NCBI GenBank assembly: GCA_002786025.1
Contig: NHNW01000065.1
Location: 124,001 to 188,000, forward strand
Direction: 5' to 3'
Length of the DNA stretch: 64,000 bases
Origin: Zasmidium citrigriseum
Taxonomy: Eukaryota > Ascomycota > Dothideomycetes > Mycosphaerellales > Mycosphaerellaceae
Part shown: piece by piece, positions 41,682-53,806 of the stretch
Numbering within the stretch: position 1 is the first letter of the stretch
Layout of the letters: every line of letters begins with the position of its first letter
Notes under the pieces: model-generated
Told to the model about the DNA's origin: nothing
The model's input: the letters and a program-made list of their open reading frames with translations, nothing else
The model's database searches: none
Translations under genes and position numbers: made by a program

Positions 41682-42701
41682 TGTTGGCGTGGTCCTGTGA
41701 GGTGAGTGCTGCTGTCGGGGAATTTGAGTGTCGCACAAATGAGGAGAGAATGAAAATGGTCGTTACCTTTGGAAAGGCTGCGAGTGGTGGGCGGCCTCTC
41801 GAGCCTGAAGTCAAATGAGAGGTGGCTTGGATAAGCACATGCAGGTGACTAGCAAGGTGGGGTGGCCGGCGAGGTGAATGAATCTGATCAGTCTTGCTGA
41901 CGAGCCGTCGTCTAACGGCAGTCAGTCTGTTGACGTGCAACTTGTCGCCAATTGCACGTTCTTGGTTACTCGTGAGAGGTCGAGATTGGTGTCGGCGTCG
42001 AGGTAGATGGCGAAAGTGGCATAGCACGGCACTACAAGGCAAGTGCGATGGTCCGCGGCCTGCTCTATTTCGACTTCACCTCTTGCGACCGCCACCTCTT
42101 TTCCCCTTCAACATATTCACCTCCATCTACGGCATCTTGCTCTTGATCTTGCAGCTTCTCTCTCCACCTGCCTTGACTGTATTCTCTCGATGAGATGCTG
42201 CTCAAAAGGGACGCGAATGACTCGTCGCCGGCAGCCGCTTTGAGGGCCAATTCCTTCGGATAGCGGCTTTTCTTCCATCGCAAACATCACTCTGGCATCG
42301 GCACATATCAAAGCTTGACAAAGTCTGAAGGAAGATTCATACATCCGGCGCAGAAGCGAGTTTCTGGAAGAGATGGATGTGATGCAGGACCGCACGGCCA
42401 CAGTTCATCAATCGGCGACGATCCTCCCTCGCACGGTCCACTTTCACGGTCCACCAATGACGACCACGCGTCAAGTGGGACAGGATCCTTGTCGTTCCCA
42501 AAACTTGGATGGCAGACCACAGCCATCTCATGCCTGCTCATGCATCGTCTGCGTGACGTAGTTTGTGTGAGCTCTCCTGCCACGAGCTCTGCGTGAGGCG
42601 GTGCGGTTGTAGAACTTGGTTCGGGTCCATTCTCTTTCCTCTCCTCCTTTCCTTATATCTTCTGGTTGGATTTCATTATTGGAAGAGGATTCACAGGAAC
42701 C
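41682..42701. promoter_or_regulatory. divergent intergenic upstream of the Gly/Val-repeat gene
   Basis: 1020 bp between head-to-head genes. Short frames on both strands have no protein-like features. No RNA gene is recognised. Confidence 0.45.
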
Positions 42702-45122
42702 ATGTCGTCCGCCGTCAGCGATCTCAAGAAACAGCAGGACCAGCTCCAAGGTACGTCGAGCACGTCGGGATACCTGTGGAGGGCACTTCCCATAGCTGCT
42801 ACGACGGCCGCTGCGGGTTACTACTATCTTAGTATGTCCGCCGTTCGACCCGGTGCGCAGACTGTACAGAATAGCACTATGAGGTGCTCGCTCATTACTC
42901 GATTTTCAATGCTTTCGATTGTTTGAATAGCTTCATCAGAAAGTGAGATGTGCTAACTTTCCCGCCAGCTGGTATGCAGAAGATCTCCATGATCGATAAT
43001 GAACTACCGAAGAAGGCTCCGCCCAAAGCTCCAGCTAACAAGGTCCCATCAGCGCCGAAGCAACCTGCGAAAGCTCCTGCGAAACCTGCAGCTGCCAATG
43101 CTGAAAGTCCGGCGAAGACGGGTACTCCTCCTGTGAAGAAGCCTGCGAACGCTTCTACTCCTCAGAAGCCCGCGACTACACCTTCGAAAGCAGCGCCAGT
43201 CAAATCGCCGCCAGTCAAATCTCCTCCGCAAAAGCCAGCAAACGCAGCAGGAGGTCCTCCGACTAAGAAGCCTCCAACGAAGCCTGCTGGTGCTGGAGGT
43301 CCTACACCGGTGAAAACACCCGCAAAGACTCCAGCTGCAGGAGCTCCGGCCAAGAAGCCAACACCAGCTCAACCACAAAAAGCAGTAGGACAAGCGACTG
43401 GAGGCGCAAAAGCTCCAGCTTCGCCAGCGAGCGGTGCTTCAACGCCAGCAAAGAAGAAGCCAATACCACCAGCTGTGAGGCCTCAAACGAAGAAACCTGT
43501 ACCAACAGGCGCGGTAGAGGATGCTGCCGAAACGAGCGGAGACACAGCGCAGAAAGCTACGGGTAAGGCCACAGGCACAGCACAGAAAGGCCTTGGAACA
43601 GGCGTCAACGCTGCGAACAAGACCGTCGATGGTGCCACTGGCGGCGTGAACAAGGGCGTCGGCGCAGCGACTGGTGAGTCCCCACCACAGCGACTGGACT
43701 TCGGCGGAGATCCCAGCGTCGTGGAGCAATGGCTTCCCACCTGGCTCACGAGTCGTTGGAAGGCTGCCGCAGACAAAGCGAGCTGATTGTAAGCAGGTAC
43801 TCTCGACAAAGCCTCCGGTGGACGAGCGGCCCCTGTAACGAAGAAAGTCAACCAGGTTGGTCAGGGCGCTACGTCGACTGTTTCTGGCGCTACGAAGAAT
43901 GTTGGCTCGACAGCGCAGGGCGCTGGGAAGAATGTTTCTGATACTGCGGGTGGCGCTGTGGGGAATTTGGCGCAGACGGGGAAGGATACTGTTGGTGCGG
44001 TTGGGAGGGGGGATGTTAAGGGGGTTGGGAGTGGTGTTGCGAAGGTAAGTGATAATCGAACCGCGATTTTGAGAGGCTTGTGCTGATTACTTGAACAGGG
44101 CGTTGGTCGAACGGTGTCTGGTGTGGGCCAAGGGGTAAGAAGACCGATGTCTTCCACGAGCATGAATTTGAAGCTGATTGATCCCACAGGCCGGTGCAAC
44201 CGTCTCTGGCGTGGGCAAAGGCGTCGAAGGCACCGTATCAGGAGCAGGCAAAACCCTCGGCGGCACTGTCGTAGGCCACCATCTTCCCCCTCCCCTCTCC
44301 AGCCCATACAAACACTCATTACTTTCATAGGGCGGTCCAGTCGGCAAGACCGTGGGCGACACGACCAGTAACGTCGGCAAGACCGTGTCAGGCGCAACTT
44401 CAGGGGTCGGTAAAACCGTTGGCGATACCACAGGAGCTCTCGGCAAAGGCGATGTCAGTGGTGTGGCGGCTGGAGCTACGGGTGGAGTTGGACAGACGGT
44501 TAATGGAGTTGGGAAGGGGGCAGTAAGAACAACTGCAAACCTTTGACCTACTCATGCTGATTGCTTGATTCTAGGGCGACTCGATCGAAGGGGTTGGAAA
44601 GAACGTAAGTCTCCCGAGTATCCCTTCACGTCGAGAGAGAGACTGATATGTTTGAATAGGTCGGAGGCTACATCCCCGGCCGCGCCGGCGGAACCGTCGA
44701 AGGCGTCACCAAAGGCGTCGGAGACACCGTGACAGGCGTGACCGGCGGTGTGGGCGAAGGCGTGGGCAAAATCGGCAAGGGGGATGTTATTGGTGGTGCG
44801 TATTTCCCTCCCCTCTCCTCCCTCAACCACCCCCTTCTTTCCCTACCCTTCCTTCTCCTCTCCCTCTTTACATTCCCCTAACGATTCTGTGGTCACTAAC
44901 ACTCCCCCAGGAGTCGGATCCACCGTCGGTGGCGTCGGTAAAGGTGTGGGCGGTCTCGCCTCTGGTGTCTGGGGCGGTATCTCCGGCAAGAATCGAAAGC
45001 AGAGTCAAGCACAGAACGCGAAAGACGAGGCGGAGGGCGCTGCTGATGAGGCACAGGAGGGTGCTGAGGAGGCGAAGGGCGAGGCTGAGGAGAAGACTAG
45101 TGGGAAGGGGGGTTTCTTTTGA
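42702..45122 (+). CDS. nine-exon Pro/Lys/Ala-rich and Gly/Val-repeat protein
   Basis: I join 42702-42831, 42969-43673, 43797-44044, 44099-44134, 44190-44270, 44331-44522, 44575-44604, 44660-44795 and 44911-45122 (589 residues); all introns are GT-AG with matching phase, and two exons are only 36 and 30 nt. The N-terminus has a short hydrophobic segment (ALPIAATTAAAGYYYL). Then comes about 170 residues rich in Pro, Lys and Ala, and about 300 residues of 11-13-residue units built on G-V-G-K-x-V-x-G, such as GVGRTVSGVGQG and GVGKTVGDTTGALGKG. An acidic-basic helix ends the chain (AKDEAEGAADEAQEGAEEAK). The low-complexity hydrophilic repeats recall LEA-like or hydrophilin proteins, but no family is recognised. 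The first donor (42832 versus 42751) is the least certain junction. Confidence 0.75.
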
Positions 45123-45793
45123 GGAAGTAATGAGGTGAGATGGATTGAGTGTATGATTATAATATCATTATATCGACAGTTAGGATTCAAAAGGGCAAAA
45201 TGAACAGTATATGTATGGCGGTATTGAGGGATTGAAGACGTACGAGCACTATTCATGTCTTTTGCATTTGGGTTTAGGTGAATGATTGAGATGAGGAACC
45301 TTGATGGACTTAATCAGAATCCAATTAGAGGTCCAACTTAGATACAAGTAAAGTCAGCAGTGAGGATTAATCTAGATTTAAGTAAAGGCAGCATTAAAGA
45401 TTGGATTGGGTTTAAGTGAGGACAGCAGTGATTGTTAGTTTGGTTCTAAGTGAAGGCAGCATTAAAGACTGGATCAGGTTTAAGGAAAGACAGTAGTGAC
45501 TGTTAATTTCCTATTGAATGCCATCCCTAATCTCAACTACGCAAACAAGAATTTGCTCTTTTTCTTTCTCTCCGCTAATGGGGATATCACAACCAAGACC
45601 CGGAATCATTAGAAACAAGAACCAGTAATAAACACACAAGTCTCTTCTCTTGCTCCTTCACTTTTACCATCAACCCATGCAAGAGAAATCCGTGTGCCAA
45701 ACCACCCTTCGCAAATCGTGAGAGACGCCTCGAGCGCCTCGCTAATGTATTTAGACAAGAACAATCCCAACACCCAAAAGACAAGCCTGGTGA
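45123..45793. other. convergent 3' spacer with minisatellite
   Basis: 671 bp between the stop of the Gly/Val-repeat gene and the stop of RAD21. The middle (45341-45510, perhaps from 45307) is a 34-bp tandem repeat. The remainder is AT-rich with no gene. Confidence 0.6.
45341..45510. repeat. 34-bp minisatellite, five units with alternating types
   Basis: Five contiguous 34-bp units start at 45341, 45375, 45409, 45443 and 45477. All share a TTAAGT(A/G)A(A/G)...CAG(C/T)A core. Units 1, 3 and 5 continue with CAG(C/T)AGTGA, units 2 and 4 with GGCAGCATTAAAGA, so the higher-order period is 68 bp. The 34 bp before them (45307-45340) looks like a degraded extra unit. Confidence 0.85.
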
Positions 45794-47713
45794 TCACGCC
45801 GCAGCGATCTCATCAGCACCGGCGACTTGCTCCTGCTGTTGACTCTGGCTAGCGATCTCACCACCAGATTGCAACTCAGCCCAGTCACCCCACAGACCAC
45901 GCTTACCACGAACGCGGATCGGCATGCCGAGCTCCTTGCTATCTTGTTCGACTTTGATGGCATCTTTGGTGCCGAGCACAAGCAACTCGAAGAACATCTT
46001 GGTTGCGTCTGGTCTGGAGGTCTGCTTCTCCGGGCAGAGATCTGTGAACAGGGCTGAAGCCTTGACACGCTTGGATGGTGTCGGGGGCTCGTTGGCAGTC
46101 TTTGGATGTTGTGGAGCGAAGTGCTCGCGGAGCATGTGCACCATCTTCTTGGTTCCGATTGCGACAGGCCCGCCTTGTGATGGGTGGAGGAGGGGCATTG
46201 TGGTGTCGTCGAAGTTGACTGGTGGTTCGTCGTAGTCTTCGTGAAGGTCGTCATCTTGTTGAGGTTGGAAGCCATCGGAATGGACAGTGGCACCGAAGTC
46301 GTCAGCGCCGGCATCAAGCTGGAAGCCTTCGTCTTCTTGTGGGATTTCGAGCTGAGGAGCGTCTTGTTGCTCGCCGTCGGTTTCCACATCGGCGATGCCA
46401 GAGTCTCGCTTGCGCTTCTTGTCGCCTGCTTTCCGCACAACTTCCAGAGACAGGATGCCTCGAAGTTCTGGAGCCCAACCCTGCATGCGACCATCTCCCA
46501 TCAGGTTGCTAACGAAGGTGCCATTGCGCTGCATCTCCATGAGCTGCAGCAGTACTGGGTCGCGGGGCAAGAAGGTTGGCGCCTTGATAATAGCATGGCG
46601 ATCGTCTTGCTGCTTCTTGATCTGGCTGTTGTGAAGGGTGGTCTCGGCGTCCATTGGCATGACCTTTCTCCGCTTGGCACGCTGAGCCGCTTGGATGATG
46701 GTGGGATCGGTCTCGTCCATTTGAGCCTGGTCGAGGCGGAATGTCTCCTCCAGATCGCGTTCCATGCTAGCGCGAATGGATGAGAGGGGAGAGTCCGATC
46801 GACGGGCTTGCTCAGCAGCTTGGTCTGCGCGGTTGAGCGCATTTTGGTTCGCACGATCAATCTCATCGTTGTCCATTCCGCCCATTGGCATATCGTCATC
46901 ACCGATAATGGGCAAGTCGTTGCCGGCGTCAGTAGGTCGCATAGAGCCTTCGCGACCAAGAGTGGTGTCACCTCCCATGTCAAGGCCGAAGTCGAGGCCG
47001 AGATCATCGTCCTCCAGAAGAGTTGGCTCATCGTTGCGAGGGGTAGGTGCGCGACGACCTTGTTCGATTGATCGATCCTCAGTCATGGGAGTCGACCCGA
47101 TAGCATCCTGACCAGGCTCAAGACCGAGATCCAGGCCAAGGTCATCGTCGTCCAGTTGAAGCAAACGCTTCTCTCGACGGTTTGGGGTCTGGCTGTCCAT
47201 GACTTGACTCATTCCGAAGTCAAGCAGGGTGGGATCCTGTCCTGGGGCACGCTCCTCGGGTGCGCGAAGAAGATCCTCTGGATCCGGAAGTGGGGCGAAT
47301 AGGTCCAGTTCGGTGATGGTATCGGCAAGCATCAGGGTGTGAGGGTTGGCCTTGTGGGACTGGTCGCTGGGAAGATCGACGTTTCCAGGTCGGAAGGCCT
47401 GCAAGAGGTTAGTATTGTCTCGTCTCGTCTCGTTCATTGCATGGCTTACCATCTTGATTTTGAGCAGAGCTTCGCTGCAATCGTCCATCAAGTACTTGGT
47501 CTTTCTGTTGTAGATCTTGACGACACCCAGCAAAAGCTGACCGCTCATTCGCAGGGCAATAGGAGCTGCATTCTCTCCGATGATATCCCTCACACTGTCC
47601 TGCAAATTCGACTGCAGGACGGTCTGTTTGTTGAGCTTTCGATCGAGGTTGGAGGCCAGCCAGACGCGAGCCAGCGGCCCGGTCTTGGTCAACAGCTGCT
47701 CCGAATAGAACAT
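45794..47713 (-). CDS. RAD21: cohesin subunit RAD21/SCC1 (Mcd1)
   Basis: Minus-strand exons 47450-47713 and 45794-47398 give 622 residues. The 51-nt intron (GTAAGC...TTGCAG) is in frame and lacks a stop. The Rad21/Rec8 N-terminal domain is clear: MFYSEQLLTKTGPLARVWLA, RMSGQLLLGVVKIYNRKTKYL. The middle is acidic and disordered with (D/E)-x-x-R-type sites near EETFRLDQ that could serve separase. The C-terminal winged helix that binds Smc1 is complete: ATKMFFELLVLGTKDAIKV. RAD21 closes the Smc1-Smc3 ring in sister-chromatid cohesion and repair. It is divergent from a PMR1-type ATPase. Confidence 0.95.
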   Translation of the reverse strand: MFYSEQLLTKTGPLARVWLASNLDRKLNKQTVLQSNLQDSVRDIIGENAAPIALRMSGQLLLGVVKIYNRKTKYLMDDCSEALLKIKMVSHAMNETRRDNTNLLQAFRPGNVDLPSDQSHKANPHTLMLADTITELDLFAPLPDPEDLLRAPEERAPGQDPTLLDFGMSQVMDSQTPNRREKRLLQLDDDDLGLDLGLEPGQDAIGSTPMTEDRSIEQGRRAPTPRNDEPTLLEDDDLGLDFGLDMGGDTTLGREGSMRPTDAGNDLPIIGDDDMPMGGMDNDEIDRANQNALNRADQAAEQARRSDSPLSSIRASMERDLEETFRLDQAQMDETDPTIIQAAQRAKRRKVMPMDAETTLHNSQIKKQQDDRHAIIKAPTFLPRDPVLLQLMEMQRNGTFVSNLMGDGRMQGWAPELRGILSLEVVRKAGDKKRKRDSGIADVETDGEQQDAPQLEIPQEDEGFQLDAGADDFGATVHSDGFQPQQDDDLHEDYDEPPVNFDDTTMPLLHPSQGGPVAIGTKKMVHMLREHFAPQHPKTANEPPTPSKRVKASALFTDLCPEKQTSRPDATKMFFELLVLGTKDAIKVEQDSKELGMPIRVRGKRGLWGDWAELQSGGEIASQSQQQEQVAGADEIAAA

Positions 47714-48371
47714 TTTGTCGTGTTGTCGTTAAGAGGATGTACTGGCGACGCCGGTCCTGGGGATTTGAGGCGGCGGCGGGTGTTGTGGTGGATGTTTGCA
47801 GCGTCGGCGCGTGGATTGATTGTTGTTGTTTTGGTGTGACGCGACCGCGTTCGGAGACGGCGCCGGGGGGTATCTTAGGCGAAAATCATTCCGCGGTTAT
47901 CGTTGATCCTGTTTCGATATTTCCTGCGAGGGCGCGAGCGATATTGTCGTGGCGGTGGTGTTGGCGGAGGGAGATAGTGGGAGAGACGAGGTCGCGACGT
48001 TTGGCAGCTGGTCGAGCATTCCGATGGCTGGGGGCAGGCTGCCACACGGCGGGAACAGCCGCCCGCTCCCGCAGCTTCACTTCCGCGGCGACGCCACGCT
48101 TGAGGACGGCGGCGGCGGCGAGGACGGCAAGGATTGTCTGGGGAAACGAAGCGAGTAACATCTGGCCAGTCTCGTGGATCTAGACATGTCCTTTTCCTGA
48201 ACACGCTCCAGCGAATTTGCTTATTGACGACGACAAGCGACAAAGACACACGAGAACGGAAGCCAACACCCCCCAAATCCAGGCGACTCCCCGACTACTT
48301 CCCAATGCGCGCGCACGATCAAACCACCTGGCCTTGAGATCGATCATTCACTTGATGGCTGAGGCCCAGAG
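47714..48371. promoter_or_regulatory. divergent promoter RAD21 / P-type ATPase
   Basis: 658-bp head-to-head spacer, GC-rich near 48090-48130. No protein-like frame is accepted. Confidence 0.5.
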
Positions 48372-51300
48372 ATGTCCCGCTCCGACTCTCAAACCCTCCC
48401 GCTGCACCACCAAAGCTCTCGCCCAACGACGCCCTCTGCGCATCTGCAGCCGCCGAGTGACAATGGCAGGGGACATTCGAGAACCGTCAGTCGCGTCAAG
48501 ATCCCCGGCCAGCAGTCGGTGACGGCCCAGCATGCGACGCTCTCTCCAGACCAAGTCGCTGAGAAGCACTCCACTTCTCTAACCCACGGCTTACACCCCT
48601 CCGACGCCTCTACGCGATTACATGTTCAGGGACCGAATGAGCTGCCCCAGGAAGAGCCAGAGCCACTCTGGCTGCGGTTTGTCAAGCAGTTCAAGGAGAC
48701 ACTCATCCTCCTGTTGCTGGCCAGCGCCGCTATATCGGCCATTATGGGGAATTTCGAGGACGCAGTCTCAATAGCAATCGCTGTCACTATTGTCGTGACC
48801 GTGGCCTTTGTCCAGGAATACAGGAGTGAGAAGAGCTTGGAAGCACTCAATTCGCTAGTGCCACATTACGCGCACGTAATACGAACAGCAGTAGATGATC
48901 ATAGACGGGCTTCTGGATCTGTGGAAAATGGAGAGCCTAAAGGACCGGGAAACAGCGACCTTCCAGCGGCAGAGAAGGCCAGCACGACGATATCTGCTTC
49001 TCAACTCGTGACGGGAGATCTCGTCATGTTTCACACTGGGGACAGGATACCAGCCGACATTCGAATAACGCATGCGGCCGATCTCAGCATCGACGAGAGC
49101 AATCTTACAGGGGAGAATGAGCCAGTGGGCAAGAGCGCAGATACCATCACAGTAGGGACATACATGAATGGCAGCACAGATCCTGCCACCTCTCTAAATC
49201 AGAGCAGACTAGGAGCGAATGGCGAAATCAGGTTGAACGATCAGACGAACATCGCATTTCAGGGGACCTTGGTACGATCTGGATACGGCCAAGGTATAGT
49301 CATTGGAACTGGAGGCGACACCGAATTTGGTGCAATCAGTGCTTCCCTACAGGAGATTGAGTCTCCTCGAACTCCACTACAACAAAGCATGGATCGGCTG
49401 GGTAAGGACCTCAGCTACATGTCTTTTGGTGTCATTGGATTGATCATGCTCGTTGGACTCTGGCGAGGCATGAAGTTCTTGGAGCTCTTCCAAATTGGTG
49501 TTTCTCTGGCAGTCGCAGCCATTCCAGAAGGCCTGCCCATCATTGTGACTGTCACGCTCGCCCTGGGTGTTCTGCGAATGAGCAAACGCAATGCCATCGT
49601 ACGGCGACTCCCGTCGGTGGAGACTCTCGGATCAGTGAACGTGGTCTGCTCTGACAAGACTGGCACTCTCACTGTCAACCACATGACGGCTACCAAAATG
49701 TGGAGCTTTGGACACGATCAGCCTCAGGAAGTGACCAAAGTTCAAACCGACGCTCCCAACGGTGCCACTACGCAAGCGGTTTTGAGGACGGCTAACATCG
49801 TCAACAATGGAAGGCTTAACACGCACAGCCATGGTCCTGTAACCGCAGCGAGCGCGGCCGTTTTGGCGAGCACAGGAGGTGCTGATGATCTGGCAAACGC
49901 CAAAAGCCGATGGGCTGGCCAGCCTACGGATGTTGCACTTCTCGATCTTCTGGATACGTTCCACGAGGATGACGTGCGGGCGCGGATAGGAGAGCGCAAA
50001 CACGAGATTCCATTCTCGAGCGAACGGAAATGGATGGGCGTCATTGTCGGAGGCTTAGACGGAGGCGATACAGCCTACGTCAAGGGTGCCCTAGAACGGG
50101 TCATCAGCAGATGCGACACCTACATCTCGACGCAAGGCGATGAGGTGGTTCTGGACGACCGGAGAAGGCAAGAAGTCGACCAAGCCGCACGGAAGATGGC
50201 AGAAGAAGGACTTCGCGTGCTGGCTTTTGCTTCCGGGCCTGTTCGAGTAAGAGGGAGTCGGGATACAAGCAAGAGCCGCAACCTTGGAGACTCGCGCTCT
50301 TCGACCCCTGCCTCCATGCTTGGGCGTTCTGCTGCAGGTCAAGTTGGCGAAGATACCTATAGCGGACTTTGCTTCGCTGGACTGGTCGGCATGTCAGATC
50401 CGCCGCGCAAAGGTGTTGATCGATCGATTCGACGGCTCATGGCAGGTGGTGTCAAGGTGATCATGATCACTGGCGATGCTGAAACCACGGCTGTCGCAAT
50501 CGCAAAGAAGCTCGGCATGCCTGTCAACATGTCTTCTGCCATCGGGTCTCCCGTTCTACGTGGTGATCAAGTTGATCAGATGAGTGAGGCCGAACTTGCG
50601 GAAGCAATGACCAGGATATCTATCTTCGCCCGGACAACTCCAGACCATAAGCTCAAGATCATCAGCGCACTACAACAGCGGGGAGACGTTGTCGCTATGA
50701 CTGGCGATGGTGTCAACGATGCACCTGCTCTGAAGAAGGCAGACATTGGCATCAGCATGGGCAAGCTAGGAACTGACGTGGCGAAGGAGGCAGCAGACAT
50801 GATTCTGACCGACGACGACTTTAGCACGATCCTAAGTGCTATTGAAGAGGGCAAGGGCATTTTCTACAATATCCAAAACTTCTTGACTTTCCAGCTCAGC
50901 ACCAGCGTTGCGGCGTTGGGCCTGGTCATGATGAGCTCGCTGGGCGGTTGGAAGAACCCTCTGAATGCCATGCAAATCTTGTGGATCAGTGAGTACCCTC
51001 TCTTTGATGATCTTATCAACATAGACTAACATTTGACTTCTAGACATCTTGATGGACGGTCCACCTGCCCAGTCCCTCGGTGTCGAGCCCGTCGACCCGG
51101 CCTTGCTCACTCAACCCCCTCGCCCTCGCAACGCCCGCGTCCTCACGCCTCGCCTGATCCGCCGTGTCCTCCAATCGGCCGTCATCATCCTTCTCGGCAC
51201 CCTCTTTACCTACGTGTCAAACCTCACAGAGTCAGACCTCCTCGCGCGTAGCGTCTCGCCTCGCGACACGACCCTCACCTTCACACAATTCGTCCTCTTC

Positions 51301-51603
51301 GACATGTTCAACGCTCTAACTTGTCGTTCCTCCACAAAGTCGATCCTCCTCGGAGAAGTCCAGATCTTAAGCGGGAACAAAATGTTCAATTATGCAGTTC
51401 TCGGAAGTCTGTTGGGGCAGGGACTTGTGATTTACTTCCCGCCGCTGCAAGGTGTGTTCCAGACCGAGGCTCTCAGTGCTTTGGATCTGGTTAGACTTGT
51501 TGCCATGGCGAGTCTGGTTCTATGGGTGGATGAAGGGAGGAAATGGTGGGAAAGGAGGAGAGGCGCTGCCGGTATGGGCAGTGGGTATAGTCGGAGGGTG
51601 TAG
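48372..51603 (+). CDS. PMR1: P-type Ca2+/Mn2+-transporting ATPase, PMR1 (SPCA) type
   Basis: Exons 48372-50988 and 51044-51603 (55-nt intron) give 1058 residues. It pumps Ca2+ and Mn2+ into the Golgi lumen. A Ser-rich N-terminal extension is followed by the cation ATPase N-domain, [23 protein letters not shown] in helix 4 near residue 385, phosphorylation motif [13 protein letters not shown] with Asp near 427, [18 protein letters not shown] and [21 protein letters not shown] near 776. The C-terminal [15 protein letters not shown] block is characteristic of secretory-pathway (PMR1/SPCA) pumps rather than PMCA or ENA pumps. Inserts in the actuator and nucleotide domains are Ser/Asn-rich and probably disordered. 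Confidence 0.93.
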
Positions 51604-51686
51604 AAAATTAAGAGAGCGTTCTTGCTGCAAAGTTTTGTATAGTCAAATGTGCGTGTAGTATAAAAATATTTCCCAAACTTCATCGC

Positions 51687-53806
51687 TTACCTCCCAAGTC
51701 CCCTTCCATTCGTCTCATTCCCATTGCAACATCCATTCGTCTCCCCATTCGTATGAGCTCCCCCATTAACGACCAATTTACTCTCCAAATTCTTACTACT
51801 CGGCACATCAATACTCGGATTCGCCTCAAAGAAATCACTCGGCCGCAAATGCACATTATGGATCTCCACCGGCATGACCGGCCAATCCTCCACGCGGGGA
51901 TTATGCGTCAGGCCAAACACACTCCACACCACGACATCCTCATTCTGGACATTATCCCCTCGTGCGACTGCGTCTGCGACTCCGCCGGACTCTTTCCGCG
52001 ATTGCATGGTATACCGTCCTGCGGCGTAGAGTTCGTTGTCCTGGTATTTCGTCACCCAGACGTGGTGGTGCGCGAACGCCGCGCGTTGGGACTGGATACT
52101 TTCTGGGTCGGCGAGGAGGAGTTGGGTTGCCGGGGGTGTGAGTTTGAAACCTACGGGACGGCCAGAGATGGGGTTGAGTTTGTTTTCGTTGATGATTTTG
52201 AAGACTCTGTTGGTTTTTGGTTCGGCGTCCGCCCAGGCTGCGGTGGTTATGGGCGTTTTGCGCACTTCGTAGTAGTTCCCCCTTGGGTTTGTTTCCGGGT
52301 TCATGGGGACGGGGAGGGAGTCTTCTTGGATTACGGTGTTGGCGTGGCCATCGATTGCGGGGTCTATACGGATTGCGAAAATGTGTTGGTGGTTTTGGGC
52401 TAGGACTCCTGGGCCGACGACGTTGCCGTAGTCGGATTGCTTTCCTGGGTCGATGTTTACCACCGATACGATTCCTGTCGCGCGGGTTTCGATGTCGATC
52501 CCGCCGGACTGGTTGAATTTGTACGCGAAGATGTATTCGTAGTTCGCGAGCGTGATGATGAATTGCACCACGAGTTCGCGGTTCCGGGTCACGACTGCGC
52601 GTCCCGTGCGCCAGTTGGTGTGTTTCCAGCCGATCCCGTTGTCTTGCTCGTGCAGACAGATTACATTGGGCGCGTTTTTGATCTCGTTGTTCCCTGCGAC
52701 GAGCACGCCGTCGAAGTACTTTATCACGCCGAGACAGTCGCAGCCCAGGGAGAGGTTGTTGGCGCAGTTTCCGGCGCCGCCATCGCCGAAGTCAAAGGCT
52801 TGCTTTCGGTGGAAGGGGACGCGGGCGTCGGCGTAGGGGACTGTCATTTCGCTGATGGACAGTCGGTAGAACATGTCCCGCCCGCCGTATGTTACGTCGT
52901 GGATCACGGCGCCTTCGCGTGGATTGAAGGTTACGCGGAAGCGCCAGTTTTGCCATTCGATTAGGTTGTCGGTTACGGTGAATGAGGGGCCTTCGGGTTG
53001 GGAGACGTTGAGGGGTTTGAGGTCTTTTCGTGTGCCGTTGGGAAGGAGCTCGGGGACGTATTCGGCGGATTGGCAGTGGGAGAGGACTTTTTGGACGTGG
53101 GTCTTGCCGTCCAGAGCATCGCCTTTGCCTCCGGTGGCCAGTCTGTCGATCTTGACGAGCTTGCGTGTCTGGGCGTCCATGACGGGGATTAGGGGCAGTG
53201 GGTAGGGGTAGAAGTTGGTGTCGGCATTGTTCTTCCTCTTGTCGAAAGCGAAGACGAGACCCTGGAAGAATCGAGTGTCGCCGTCGACATCATCAGGACC
53301 GCCATATGGCCAAGGTTCTACAACGATGTCGAAGCCTTCGGGGAGTTCGAACTCAGCAATGGCGTCTTTGAATTCTTGCGATTGTTCCACGCATTCGACG
53401 AGGTGGTCGAATTCAGCTCTGTATTGCTATTAGCTTTGATTTTGTTCGTAAAGCAATGGAATATAACTTACAGGATCAAAGGTGCCTGGTGCTCCTTCCC
53501 AATGACTTCATGTTCAACCCGAGCTTTCTTATTGACATCCACAACAGCCTCGTGGAAGTATGGAATCTTGTCAGATCCAATAACATCGTACTGGCACCTG
53601 GCAAGTCTTGCCGGTCGAGGAGAGGATTCTGTCACGCCGCCAGCATGCTCGAGAGCCAAGAACTTCTTCAATTCGGCCTTTGGTGGTTCCTCGAGGAAGA
53701 TTTGTCTGAGGAGAATGACTTCGGTCTGCTCGTGCTCTGAGATGATGACATCCTTCACTAGGACAGTCTCCTGGTAGGACAGCTGCTGAAGAGGATGAGG
53801 CGCCAT
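51687..53806 (-). CDS. copper amine oxidase
   Basis: Minus-strand exons 53472-53806 and 51687-53418 (53-nt intron) give 688 residues. It oxidises primary amines to aldehydes with release of NH3 and H2O2. Visible: N2/N3 domains (HPLQQLSYQETVLVKDVI), the active-site tyrosine that becomes topaquinone in TLANYEYIF near residue 405, copper ligands NHQHIF near 455 and the later GLTHNPRVEDWPVMP His near 618. No signal peptide and no clear C-terminal peroxisomal tripeptide are seen, so it is probably cytosolic or atypically targeted. It is divergent from an amine/amino-acid permease, suggesting an amine nitrogen-source module. Confidence 0.93.

Noticed and set aside
44045..44659. shared GCTGATT strings near several intron ends as proof of intron duplication
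   Set aside because: CTGAY is also the general fungal branch consensus seen in other genes of this window, so the sharing alone proves nothing.
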